The notes beneath the pieces were generated by a model. That model was given only the letters and a program-made list of their open reading frames with translations. It was not told where the DNA came from and searched no databases. The translations under genes were made by a program, and so were the position numbers. Source: CAZAGT01 sp964484515 (GTDB taxonomy: Bacteria > Desulfobacterota > DSM-4660 > Desulfatiglandales > HGW-15). Taken from it: DNA of 14,575 nucleotides. Positions within the stretch are counted from its first letter, which is position 1; each line of letters opens with the position of its first letter. The stretch spans positions 1 to 14,575 of the forward strand of contig CAZAGT010000102.1 in the NCBI GenBank assembly GCA_964484515.1, in the 5' to 3' direction. This document shows, one piece after another, positions 1-6,263 of this stretch.

Positions 1-2
1 TC

Positions 3-584
3 GCAGGCCTGGTGGCCTTAAGATTCGTCCGTTTTCCTTTTCTGACGGCGCCGATAGCCTTTTCACTTTGGTACCTATCGATGGACCTGACACCTCTGTT
101 AGTCGGAAGAGCTGAGTTCACATGGGACGATCGCCTTTGGGTATCCCTTTGGTTCGGCCTGGCTGTGTTGCTGGCTACATACCTCGTTGATCGCCGAACC
201 AAGGATGACTACGCATTTTGGGGGTATCTATTCGGCCTGGCGGCGTTTTGGGGCGGGCTATCAACGATGAAAAGTGATAGCGAGCTAACCAAATTCATGT
301 ATTGCCTATTAAACTGTGTTCTCATCGTGATTTCGGTCGCTCTCCAGCGCCGGGTCTTTCTCGTCTTTGGGTCTCTTGGAGTATTTGGCTACCTCGGCTA
401 TCTCGCTCACCGAGTGTTCAGAGATTCCCTGCTTTTCCCATTTGCATTGAGCTTGCTCGGTGTCCTGATCATTTTTCTGGGCGTAACCTATCAGCGTAAA
501 CGGAGATCGATTGAAGAGGCCATCCTGGCGCGTGTGCCCTTAGGACTGAAGCGGCTACTGCCGACGGAGCGTGTACAGAGGTAA
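3..584 (+). CDS. Polytopic membrane protein, C-terminal part (5' truncated by window edge)
   Basis: The reading frame is open from base 3 and has no stop before the window edge, so this is probably the C-terminal part of a longer integral membrane protein; a GTG at 12 is the first possible start but has no visible ribosome binding site. The visible ~190 residues contain about five hydrophobic segments separated by short basic loops (for example RRTKDDY and QRKRRS), which suggests an inner-membrane location. The C-terminus is basic and amphipathic and probably cytoplasmic. The sequence resembles, from memory, uncharacterised predicted membrane proteins of the DUF2157-like kind (motifs FRFPFLTAPI-like, SMDLTPLL, LVDRRT, FGYLGYLAHRVF). 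No enzymatic motif is visible. It is followed by two more small membrane-protein genes on the same strand, 95 bp downstream. The family assignment is tentative; a membrane location is fairly sure. Confidence 0.7.
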   Translation, partial: AGLVALRFVRFPFLTAPIAFSLWYLSMDLTPLLVGRAEFTWDDRLWVSLWFGLAVLLATYLVDRRTKDDYAFWGYLFGLAAFWGGLSTMKSDSELTKFMYCLLNCVLIVISVALQRRVFLVFGSLGVFGYLGYLAHRVFRDSLLFPFALSLLGVLIIFLGVTYQRKRRSIEEAILARVPLGLKRLLPTERVQR

Positions 585-679
585 GTGCTTGCTGAACGGG
601 ATAAAGGGGGAGCGGATGCAGGTTATCCTGATGGAATCGGGACAGATGCGGGCTCTAGGGAACCATCTAGGAGAGATCA

Positions 680-979
680 TTGGATCAAGGGGTCATCGGC
701 GTATTAACCCTACGCGTGATTAGCGTATTATCTGCTCTGGCTTATCATTTCAAGATACCGAATTATCTTGTCGCTTCCTTCCTTTCTGCAATAACGGCGT
801 CGGTCCTGTTTCCGATAATCGGCTATTTCGTGGAAGGATATCTCGATCCGTTCTTCGTCGTCGCAATGGTTGTTGGAGGAGTCGCTGCATTCATAATGGC
901 GATCGTTGCGGGAATACCCGTCTCTCGCCTTAGGAAGAAGAAAGAAAGGAGAAATGATGACAGTGGAAATAGTCCGTGA
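680..979 (+). CDS. Small membrane protein, unknown function
   Basis: A 99-residue protein starting at TTG 680, chosen because AGGAG lies at 669-673, six bases upstream. No ATG or GTG in this frame has comparable support. It has about three hydrophobic segments (roughly residues 5-20, 26-48 and 57-80, the last two strongly hydrophobic), followed by a highly basic tail (RLRKKKERRND). Under the positive-inside rule this tail should be cytoplasmic. I recognise no named domain. The 3' end overlaps the next gene by 23 bp (957-979), and the overlap contains that gene's start, so the two are likely translationally coupled. Together they may form a small membrane-protein pair. A real gene is likely because of the ribosome site, the overlap and the coherent membrane topology. 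The function is unknown. Confidence 0.65.
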   Translation: MDQGVIGVLTLRVISVLSALAYHFKIPNYLVASFLSAITASVLFPIIGYFVEGYLDPFFVVAMVVGGVAAFIMAIVAGIPVSRLRKKKERRNDDSGNSP

Positions 980-1199
980 CACGCTTGCCTGGTGTACAGT
1001 CATCAACCTCGGATTACTGATATGGTGGCTTCTGTTCCTTACCTTGGCTCGCGATTGGACCTATCGGCTACACAGCAAATGCTTCAAGATATCGCGTGAA
1101 ACCTTCGGCGCGATTCACTACGGAGGGATGGCAGCCTTTAAGCTGGGTATCCTTTTGTTTAACTTGGTGCCCTATCTTGCGCTGCGCATTGTCGGCTGA
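957..1199 (+). CDS. DUF6868-type small membrane protein
   Basis: An 80-residue protein. Two adjacent ATGs occur at 954 and 957. AAGGAG at 946-951 sits two bases before the first and five before the second, so ATG 957 is preferred. A longer frame back to a TTG at 906 would lie inside the upstream gene and lacks a ribosome site. The sequence has two hydrophobic stretches (roughly residues 13-32 and 56-76) joined by a polar loop with RDWTYRLH and FGAIHYGGMA, and ends NLVPYLALRIVG. This pattern (TVEIVRD start, WCTVIN, IHY-GMA, NLVPYLALR end) matches my memory of the small uncharacterised DUF6868 family. It overlaps the preceding membrane gene by 23 bp, and a broken TPR frame begins 28 bp after it. 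It is probably inner membrane; the role is unknown. Confidence 0.8.
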   Translation: MTVEIVRDTLAWCTVINLGLLIWWLLFLTLARDWTYRLHSKCFKISRETFGAIHYGGMAAFKLGILLFNLVPYLALRIVG

Positions 1200-1223
1200 C
1201 TCGCAAGCCCGACAAGGGACGTG

Positions 1224-1458
1224 GTGAGATGCTTACAAGAGCCGAAATAATGACACCCAGGCCTTGGAGTATGCCAAACGAGGGTACGAACTTGACAAGG
1301 ACAATCCGGTGATCGCGGCTAATCTGGCCGTGGCTTATCACTACCATGACGATGTTGAGAATCGTGACCTTTATACCCGTAAAGCGGAGAAACTGGGTTA
1401 CCCTAAGATAGACATCCTCGAGCGCATATATTGCGGCGAGATGACCGTCCGCGATTGA
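1224..1458 (+). pseudogene. Short TPR protein with a frameshifted start, or a C-terminal TPR remnant
   Basis: From 1228 to the stop at 1456-1458 an open frame encodes 76 residues typical of a tetratricopeptide helix pair: QALEYAKRGYELDKDNPVIA, then ANLAVAYHY, ending EKLGYPKIDILERIYCGEMTVRD. TPR motifs mediate protein-protein contacts. The frame has no convincing start: a TGA at 1225-1227 blocks it, and the only in-frame candidate, TTG 1264, would cut the first helix and lacks a ribosome site. A good ribosome site (AAGGGA, 1214-1219) lies five bases before GTG 1224. Dropping the single base at 1227 would join that GTG directly to the TPR frame and give a 77-residue protein. The simplest readings are a one-base frameshift (mutation or assembly error) in a small gene that ended the membrane-gene operon, or a leftover C-terminus of a longer TPR protein. 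Confidence 0.5.
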
Positions 1459-1587
1459 TCTGTTTGCCCCGATCTGCAAATCCCCAATAAACCTCTCTGC
1501 CCTCCTCCAGTCACAGGCCGTTCTTTGGTGAATGAGAATGGTCTTGTGTAAGCGTCCTTCCTCCGATTGAACGCGCCGCAAAGATAA

Positions 1588-1604
1588 GGTACCCTATTGG
1601 TACC
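1588..1604. repeat. Perfect 6 bp inverted repeat in the gene-free stretch 1459-1888
   Basis: GGTACC occurs at 1588-1593 and 1599-1604 around the loop CTATT. Because GGTACC is itself a palindrome, the pair is both an inverted and a direct repeat. It is not followed by a T-run, so it is not an evident terminator. It lies in the 430 bp stretch without a gene between the TPR remnant and the oxidoreductase. The rest of that stretch holds repeat copy 1 (1626-1814) and the ribosome site of the next gene; I see no convincing protein-coding frame in it. Confidence 0.35.
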
Positions 1605-1625
1605 AAAGAACGATCGAGGAGCCTC

Positions 1626-1814
1626 GGTCGTCAGCGGTTAGCTTGCTGATGCCGTGTTCTCGTATGAAACTTCATGAAATGAGGTCTTTGATACCTTAAC
1701 TCGAACAGGCGTCGAAAATTTGAAAATGTCAAGTTCGAGCACCAACTTCATGAAGTTTCGGGGTCGATCAAACTGGCCGCCCTGCGGCAAGGGGCTGGGC
1801 TGACTACTGACTTC
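1626..1814 (+). repeat. Dispersed non-coding repeat, copy 1 of 2
   Basis: This segment shares ordered blocks with 5956-6204. The blocks are: GGTCGTC (1626-1632, copy 2 at 5956-5962); a 40-base block at 1661-1700 matching 5994-6033 at 35 of 40 positions; an exact 20-base block GGCCGCCCTGCGGCAAGGGG (1775-1794, copy 2 at 6172-6191); and CTGACTTC (1807-1814, copy 2 at 6197-6204). The DNA between the 40- and 20-base blocks differs in sequence and length (74 against 138 bases). In this copy the middle contains a perfect 14-base palindrome AACTTCATGAAGTT (1744-1757) and the inverted pair CTCGAAC/GTTCGAG (1700-1706 and 1733-1739). A minus-strand frame across it (1638-1841) looks like repeat sequence rather than a gene. 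Confidence 0.7.
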
Positions 1815-1888
1815 AGACTCCTTCTCATTGAGCTTCCTCACTCAATGAAGATCGTATTCTCAATCACGTTCATTCGGAAGGTCGACTC

Positions 1889-2932
1889 ATGAAAAAGGTG
1901 GTGATCGAATGTCCCGGGGGCTATCGCCAACTAAAGATTCAGGAATGTCCGCCCCCTGTCCCAAAGCGTAACGAAGTATTGGTGGCGGTCAGCGCCGCCG
2001 GCGTCAACTTCGCCGATGTTGTGGTCAGGATGGGCCTTTATAGCTCGGCCAAGCGATACGTGGGCTGGCCCATAACCCCGGGTTTCGAGTTCGCCGGACG
2101 GGTGGCCCAGAGGGGTAATGATGTCAGCGACCTGGAGGTAGGAGCCCCGGTTTTCGGTGTTACCCGCTTCGGGGCCTATGCGTCCCAAGTATGTGTCCCA
2201 CGAGATCAGGTTTTCGCGATCCCGCAGAGCGCCGCCTTGACCCTGGAGGAGTGGGCGGCCTTTCCAACGGCCTTCTTGACTGCCTATCACGGCCTGTTTC
2301 AGAACTTCGTGCTGCGCCCCAGGATGAAGATCCTTATTCATTCGGCGGCCGGAGGTGTCGGTAGCGCGCTGATACAGCTAGGTAAGATCGCGGATTGTGA
2401 AATGATCGGCGTGGTTGGGTCGACCCACAAGGTGGAGGCTGCTACCAGTTTCGGCGCCGACCATGTCATCGACAAGAGTAAAGAGGACCTTTGGCGGAGG
2501 GCCGCGGAGATCTGTCCCGCCGGTTTTGACGCCATCTTTGATGCCAATGGTCCCAGCACCATGAAGATGAGTTATGGGAGCCTGGCACCCATGGGGAAAC
2601 TCATCGTCTACGGTTTTCATGAGATGCTTTCAAAGAACCTTGGGGTACCGAATTACATCAAGCTTGTCCGTGACTATTTTCGGGTGCCGCGTTTGAATCC
2701 CCTCTCCATGACACAAGAAAACCGAAGCGTGATCGCCTTCAACTTGTCCTACCTCTTTGACCAAACGACCCTGCTCCATCAAGGCATGTGGGATCTTCTC
2801 CGATGGGTCGCGGAAGGGAAGATAAGGGCTCCGATCTTGCGACGCTTCCCGCTGGAAAACGTTGCCGATGCCCATCGCGCCCTGCAATCGGGGCAAACGG
2901 TCGGGAAGCTGGTGTTGCAGATTGCTTCTTAA
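1889..2932 (+). CDS. Zinc-independent MDR oxidoreductase, VAT-1/NADPH:quinone reductase-like
   Basis: A 347-residue member of the medium-chain dehydrogenase/reductase superfamily, expected to transfer hydride from NAD(P)H to a quinone or an activated carbon-carbon double bond in the cytoplasm. The N-terminal GroES-like domain shows AAGVNFADVVVRMG (residues 36-49), the quinone-reductase signature, and GFEFAG (65-70). The cysteine and histidine ligands of zinc alcohol dehydrogenases are absent at these sites. The Rossmann domain has SAAGGVGS (152-159), typical of the NADPH-binding AAGGVG loop. The downstream order MGKLIVYGF, a RVPRLNPLSM segment, NRSVIAFNLSYL and a GKIRAPI-FPLENVADAH ending recalls the VAT-1-like subgroup rather than classical Qor. 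The length is normal. ATG 1889 is supported by GGAAGG at 1876-1881. The next gene is 184 bp away with a possible promoter of its own, so co-transcription is uncertain. The substrate is unknown. Confidence 0.88.
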   Translation: MKKVVIECPGGYRQLKIQECPPPVPKRNEVLVAVSAAGVNFADVVVRMGLYSSAKRYVGWPITPGFEFAGRVAQRGNDVSDLEVGAPVFGVTRFGAYASQVCVPRDQVFAIPQSAALTLEEWAAFPTAFLTAYHGLFQNFVLRPRMKILIHSAAGGVGSALIQLGKIADCEMIGVVGSTHKVEAATSFGADHVIDKSKEDLWRRAAEICPAGFDAIFDANGPSTMKMSYGSLAPMGKLIVYGFHEMLSKNLGVPNYIKLVRDYFRVPRLNPLSMTQENRSVIAFNLSYLFDQTTLLHQGMWDLLRWVAEGKIRAPILRRFPLENVADAHRALQSGQTVGKLVLQIAS

Positions 2933-3067
2933 TCCCAGCGTTCCGAAATCCCCAGGAATGAAGTGCTTGGATTCCTCTGCATTAGGTTTGAGGTTTAGCC
3001 GCCTTGGTCACGAGACTGTTAAGAGACGGTCTTTCTAAATATCCGCAACACTGTAATCACGAAGCAA

Positions 3068-3096
3068 TTGAGCCTTTAGCCCGAATAGGGTATGGT
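3068..3096 (+). promoter_or_regulatory. Possible promoter for the M81/aminotransferase operon
   Basis: TTGAGC (3068-3073) and TATGGT (3091-3096) are separated by 17 bases. Each matches 4 of 6 positions of the sigma-70 consensus. Initiation near 3103 would leave a very short leader directly before the ribosome site AGGGAGGT (3104-3111) of the M81 gene, which weakens the case. This is a suggestion by eye only. Confidence 0.3.
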
Positions 3097-3116
3097 CGCG
3101 GCGAGGGAGGTAGGGC

Positions 3117-4604
3117 ATGAAGGTCATTACCGGTCAGATTTGGTTCGAAGCCAACACGTTTAATCCCATCAAGACCACGCTCGACGATTTTAAGCTTCAG
3201 GGGCTCTACTTTGGGGCCGAGATGCTTGAGCGACTCAAGGGTGTGGGCGAGGTCGGTGGACACATCGCAGCCACTCAATCCGGGCCTGGTGATGTCACCC
3301 TGACGCCGACAATAAGGGCCCTGGCATTTCCTGGCGGCCCGGTCGAGAGAACGGCATTCGATTATCTCCGCGATCGACTTCTCGATGGGATCAAAGGCGC
3401 TGATCACATCGATGGTGTCTTACTCTCCCTGCATGGTGCCATGGCTGCTGATGGCGTCGATGACTGCGAGGGGAACTTGTTGGCGGCGGTCAGGCAGCAG
3501 GTCGGACCGGATGTCCCGATCGTGACATCGCTGGATCTACACGCCAACCTCACCGCGGCGATGATCGAGGCTGCGGATATCATCGTTGGTTACCGCACGT
3601 GTCCACATGACGACATGTTCGAGACCGGCTTTCGGGCGGCCAAGTTGTTGTTTCGCATGATTCGCGGTGGACTGCGACCGATCTCAGGCTGGCGCAAGAT
3701 ACCGATGATGATCCCCGCCGAAAGCATGCTTACCACCGTGGACGGGCCGTTCGCCAGGCTGTTCGAGTTTATCCGAAATATCGAAGATGAAGAGGGCCTC
3801 ATTTCGGCGTCGCTCTTTTCGGTTCAACCCTGGCTGGACGTGGGTGAGATGGGGTCAGCCGCTCTCATCTACACCGAGCGTGATCAGGAACTGGCCCAGC
3901 GGGCGGCGGACCAGTTAGCGCAGGCCTTTTGGCAATTCCGTTTTGAGTTGCAGGTAGAGAAACAGCCAGTTCGCGAGGCGATCGATGCCGCCATGGCCAT
4001 CAGGGCTCCGCATGTCGTTTTGGTTGACGGTAGCGACGCCACCGTGGGTGGCGCGCCAGGCGACAGCACGATCGTCCTTCAGGCCCTCCTAGAGATGGAT
4101 GTGCCTCAGCCGGTCTATCTGCCTATTATTGACCCCGAGGCCGTTCATAAAGCCGTGGAGACCGGATGCGGTAATCCTGTTGCCCTAGAGGTCGGTGGGA
4201 AACGGGACAACATCTTCAGCAAACCCGTCAAGGTCGAGGGAAAGGTAACCCACCTGACTGACGCCCGGGCAAAGATCGAGGGGCCGGTCATGAAGGGCGT
4301 AACCATTGACATGGGTGCTACGGCAGTGATCGAGTCTGGTAACATCCATATCGTCCTCACCGAACGCAACTATCCCGGCCATGACCCCTCGCTCTATCGG
4401 GCAGCGGGCTTAGATCCTGAGAAGGCCAAGGTCCTCGTGGCCAAGTCAGCGGCCCACTATCGATCCAACTTCGCCCATATCACGACGCAATCTGTCCTGG
4501 CCGATACCCCAGGCCTGTGTACCTCCAACTTCGCCAGGCTCCCCTATAAAGAAGTCCCCCGTCCTCTATTCCCACTAGATAAGGATTTTGAGTTCACTTT
4601 TTGA
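3117..4604 (+). CDS. M81 family metallopeptidase (MlrC-like)
   Basis: A 495-residue protein of the M81 family, whose best-known member, MlrC, hydrolyses linearised microcystin products; most M81 proteins have unknown amide or peptide substrates. Family signatures appear in order: WFEANTFNP (9-17), LHGAM (105-109), TSLDLHAN (137-144), CPHDD (162-166), DGSDATVGGAPGDST (304-318) and a C-terminal domain ending near SNFARLPYK. E11, H106, D140, H142 and H164 fall at spacings that fit, from memory, the residues proposed for zinc binding and catalysis in MlrC, so the enzyme looks active. There is no signal peptide, so it should be cytoplasmic. The ATG is preceded by AGGGAGGT at five bases. The aminotransferase gene starts 20 bp after its stop, indicating an operon. 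The N-terminus starts directly at the first strand, as is usual for the family. The natural substrate cannot be read from the sequence. Confidence 0.92.
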   Translation: MKVITGQIWFEANTFNPIKTTLDDFKLQGLYFGAEMLERLKGVGEVGGHIAATQSGPGDVTLTPTIRALAFPGGPVERTAFDYLRDRLLDGIKGADHIDGVLLSLHGAMAADGVDDCEGNLLAAVRQQVGPDVPIVTSLDLHANLTAAMIEAADIIVGYRTCPHDDMFETGFRAAKLLFRMIRGGLRPISGWRKIPMMIPAESMLTTVDGPFARLFEFIRNIEDEEGLISASLFSVQPWLDVGEMGSAALIYTERDQELAQRAADQLAQAFWQFRFELQVEKQPVREAIDAAMAIRAPHVVLVDGSDATVGGAPGDSTIVLQALLEMDVPQPVYLPIIDPEAVHKAVETGCGNPVALEVGGKRDNIFSKPVKVEGKVTHLTDARAKIEGPVMKGVTIDMGATAVIESGNIHIVLTERNYPGHDPSLYRAAGLDPEKAKVLVAKSAAHYRSNFAHITTQSVLADTPGLCTSNFARLPYKEVPRPLFPLDKDFEFTF

Positions 4605-4624
4605 TCCTGCGAAGGTGAAAGAAC

Positions 4625-5923
4625 ATGAACACGGAAAAATCAGCAGTCCTGTTTAACGAGTATCGCAGCGTGGTCCCGGGGGGGGTCAATTCGAATTTTC
4701 GCGCTCCGATCTATTTTGAAAGGGCCCAGGGTTCCCGAATCTGGGATGTGGACGGAAACGAATACGTCGACTGTGTCGTCAACAATGGTGCTTGCATCCT
4801 TGGACATGGGGATCCGGATATCGAGGCGGAGGTGACCAGGGCCGTGCGGCAGGGGCTGACCTCAGGCCTGGAGACGGCCTTGAGCCTCAAGGTGTGCCAA
4901 CAGCTTCACGACATGATTCCGTCAGCCGAACAGGTTCGTCTGGCTAATGCGGGTACCGAGGCCGTGTTGAAGGCCCTCATGATTGCACGCGCCTTCACGG
5001 GCCGGGAAAAGATCATCAAGGTCGAAGGGGCATACCACGGTTGGTTTGACGAGGCCCAGGTCAGTGTTCACCCGGAGCCGGGACAGGCTGGCCCGGCCGA
5101 GAGCCCGAAGCCCCTCCTGGAGACGGCGGGAATCCGAAAGAACACGCTAGACTCGGTCCTGGTCGTTCCCTTCAATAACCTCGATGCCCTTGACCGGGTC
5201 TTGCAGGCTCACAAGGGCGAGATCGCAGCCCTGCTCATGGAGGCGGTCATTTTCAACAGTGGCTGCATCCTGCCTCTGCCCGGGTATCTGGAAGGGGTTC
5301 GCAAGTTGACCGAAAAGCAAGGGGTGCTCTGGATCTTGGACGAAGTCATCACCGGCTTTCGGCTGGCGCCGGGAGGTGCTCAGGAGCGTTTTGGAGTCAT
5401 GCCGGATATAAGTGTCTTTGCCAAGGCCATCGCCAACGGTTGGCCCCTGAGTGCGGTGGTGGGACGCCGCGACATCATGGAATTGAGTCGCCCGGGAGGC
5501 GACGTCCTTTATGGTGGGACCTACAACGGCAACCAGGCGACCGTGGCGGCAGCATCAGTCTGTCTCGATAAGCTCAAAGATGGCCGCGTGCAGGGGCACT
5601 TGGAAGCGGCCACCCGGCAATTGGGTGAGCGTTTCAATGCCCTGGCCGAGGATCGCGGCATTGCCGCACGACTGGAGCAATTCGGCGGACAATTCCAGGT
5701 CTTCTTTATTGACCAACCGATCACCGACTACCGCAGTGCGTGTACGGCCGACGCGCAGCGCTACAAGGCCTTCCAGAAGGAGGTCATGGCGCGGCAGGTT
5801 TGGCTGAGCGCGGGTCACCTCTTCCACCACGGCGTCACGTACGCCCACAGTCAGGAGGAAATCGACACCATCCTTGATGCCTTTGAGCACGGCCTCGAAG
5901 CAGCCAAAGAGGTTGGAGGCTAG
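4625..5923 (+). CDS. HemL-like class III aminotransferase (PLP-dependent)
   Basis: A 432-residue fold-type I PLP enzyme, cytoplasmic. Visible landmarks are PGGVNSN (18-24), WDVDGNEYVD (40-49), ILGHGDP (58-64), ANAGTEA (107-113, phosphate loop), YHGW (137-140), ILDEVITGFR (237-246, D239 contacting the PLP ring nitrogen), SVFAKAIANGWP (263-274, K267 the Schiff-base lysine) and GGTYNGN (297-303). The scaffold is that of glutamate-1-semialdehyde aminomutase, but NSNFRAP and GGTYNGN differ from the usual HemL NSPVRAF and GGTFSGN, and no heme gene is nearby. A transaminase acting on an amino or beta-amino acid is therefore more likely than true HemL. ATG 4625 has AAGGTG (4612-4617) seven bases upstream. 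Only 20 bp separate it from the M81 gene, so the two probably act in one pathway, for example amide cleavage followed by transamination of the product. Confidence 0.9.
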   Translation: MNTEKSAVLFNEYRSVVPGGVNSNFRAPIYFERAQGSRIWDVDGNEYVDCVVNNGACILGHGDPDIEAEVTRAVRQGLTSGLETALSLKVCQQLHDMIPSAEQVRLANAGTEAVLKALMIARAFTGREKIIKVEGAYHGWFDEAQVSVHPEPGQAGPAESPKPLLETAGIRKNTLDSVLVVPFNNLDALDRVLQAHKGEIAALLMEAVIFNSGCILPLPGYLEGVRKLTEKQGVLWILDEVITGFRLAPGGAQERFGVMPDISVFAKAIANGWPLSAVVGRRDIMELSRPGGDVLYGGTYNGNQATVAAASVCLDKLKDGRVQGHLEAATRQLGERFNALAEDRGIAARLEQFGGQFQVFFIDQPITDYRSACTADAQRYKAFQKEVMARQVWLSAGHLFHHGVTYAHSQEEIDTILDAFEHGLEAAKEVGG

Positions 5924-5955
5924 TGGCGAAGCCTTATTGAGCCAAGACGCACGGT

Positions 5956-6204
5956 GGTCGTCGGTTTAGGGCTTTCCCTAATTCCCGACTCCTCGTATGA
6001 AACTCCATGAGATGAGGTCTTTAAAGCCTTAACGCCCGGCCATGGGGGTCTCTTTTCAAAAACGAGGAATTGAGTGCGTTGTCTCGGCATAAGGCGCTAC
6101 CCGAGGCGGCCGGAGGGCCACCGCGGTATAGGCCGGATGGATAGCCTTGGCCCATTCTCCGAATCTGCTCCGGCCGCCCTGCGGCAAGGGGTGACGCTGA
6201 CTTC
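5956..6204 (+). repeat. Dispersed non-coding repeat, copy 2 of 2
   Basis: Second copy of the element at 1626-1814, in the same orientation: GGTCGTC (5956-5962), the 40-base block (5994-6033, 35 of 40 identical), the exact 20-base block (6172-6191) and CTGACTTC (6197-6204). The segment between the two main blocks is 64 bases longer than in copy 1 and unrelated by eye. A hairpin TTAGGG-CTTT-CCCTAA lies at 5966-5981, without a T-run. This copy fills most of the 340 bp gene-free stretch between the aminotransferase and the pseudoprotease; I see no convincing gene in that stretch. The two copies bracket the three metabolic genes. Confidence 0.7.
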
Positions 6205-6227
6205 TAGCCGCTGTCTTTTACACGGAC

Positions 6228-6257
6228 AAAACGGGCTCCGGACGACGGACATGGAGC
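6228..6257 (-). terminator. Possible terminator of the protease/pseudoprotease operon
   Basis: Read on the minus strand, GCTCC (6257-6253) pairs with GGAGC (6239-6235) around a 13-base loop, followed by CCCG and TTTT (6231-6228). It begins six bases after the stop codon of the pseudoprotease gene, which is the right place. The stem is short and the T-run brief, so the call is moderate at best. Confidence 0.35.
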
Positions 6258-6263
6258 GGCTCA

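Noticed and set aside
616..723. 35-codon plus-strand frame after GGGGGAG
   Set aside because: It has a plausible ribosome site but overlaps the start of the better-supported 99-residue membrane gene and has no recognisable composition.
1638..1841. 67-codon minus-strand open frame with SPLPQGG
   Set aside because: It spans repeat copy 1. The residues come from the conserved 20-base block and there is no ribosome site. The matching region of copy 2 does not preserve the frame.
4625..5923. Annotation as glutamate-1-semialdehyde aminomutase (hemL)
   Set aside because: The fold matches, but NSNFRAP and GGTYNGN differ from typical HemL signatures, and the gene is coupled to an M81 peptidase, not to heme genes.
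5966..5981. Hairpin TTAGGG-CTTT-CCCTAA as terminator of the aminotransferase operon
   Set aside because: No T-run follows, and the hairpin lies inside repeat copy 2; it may be part of that element.
1626..6204. Composite transposon or integrative element
   Set aside because: The flanking repeats have no transposase, no clear terminal inverted repeats and no visible target duplication.
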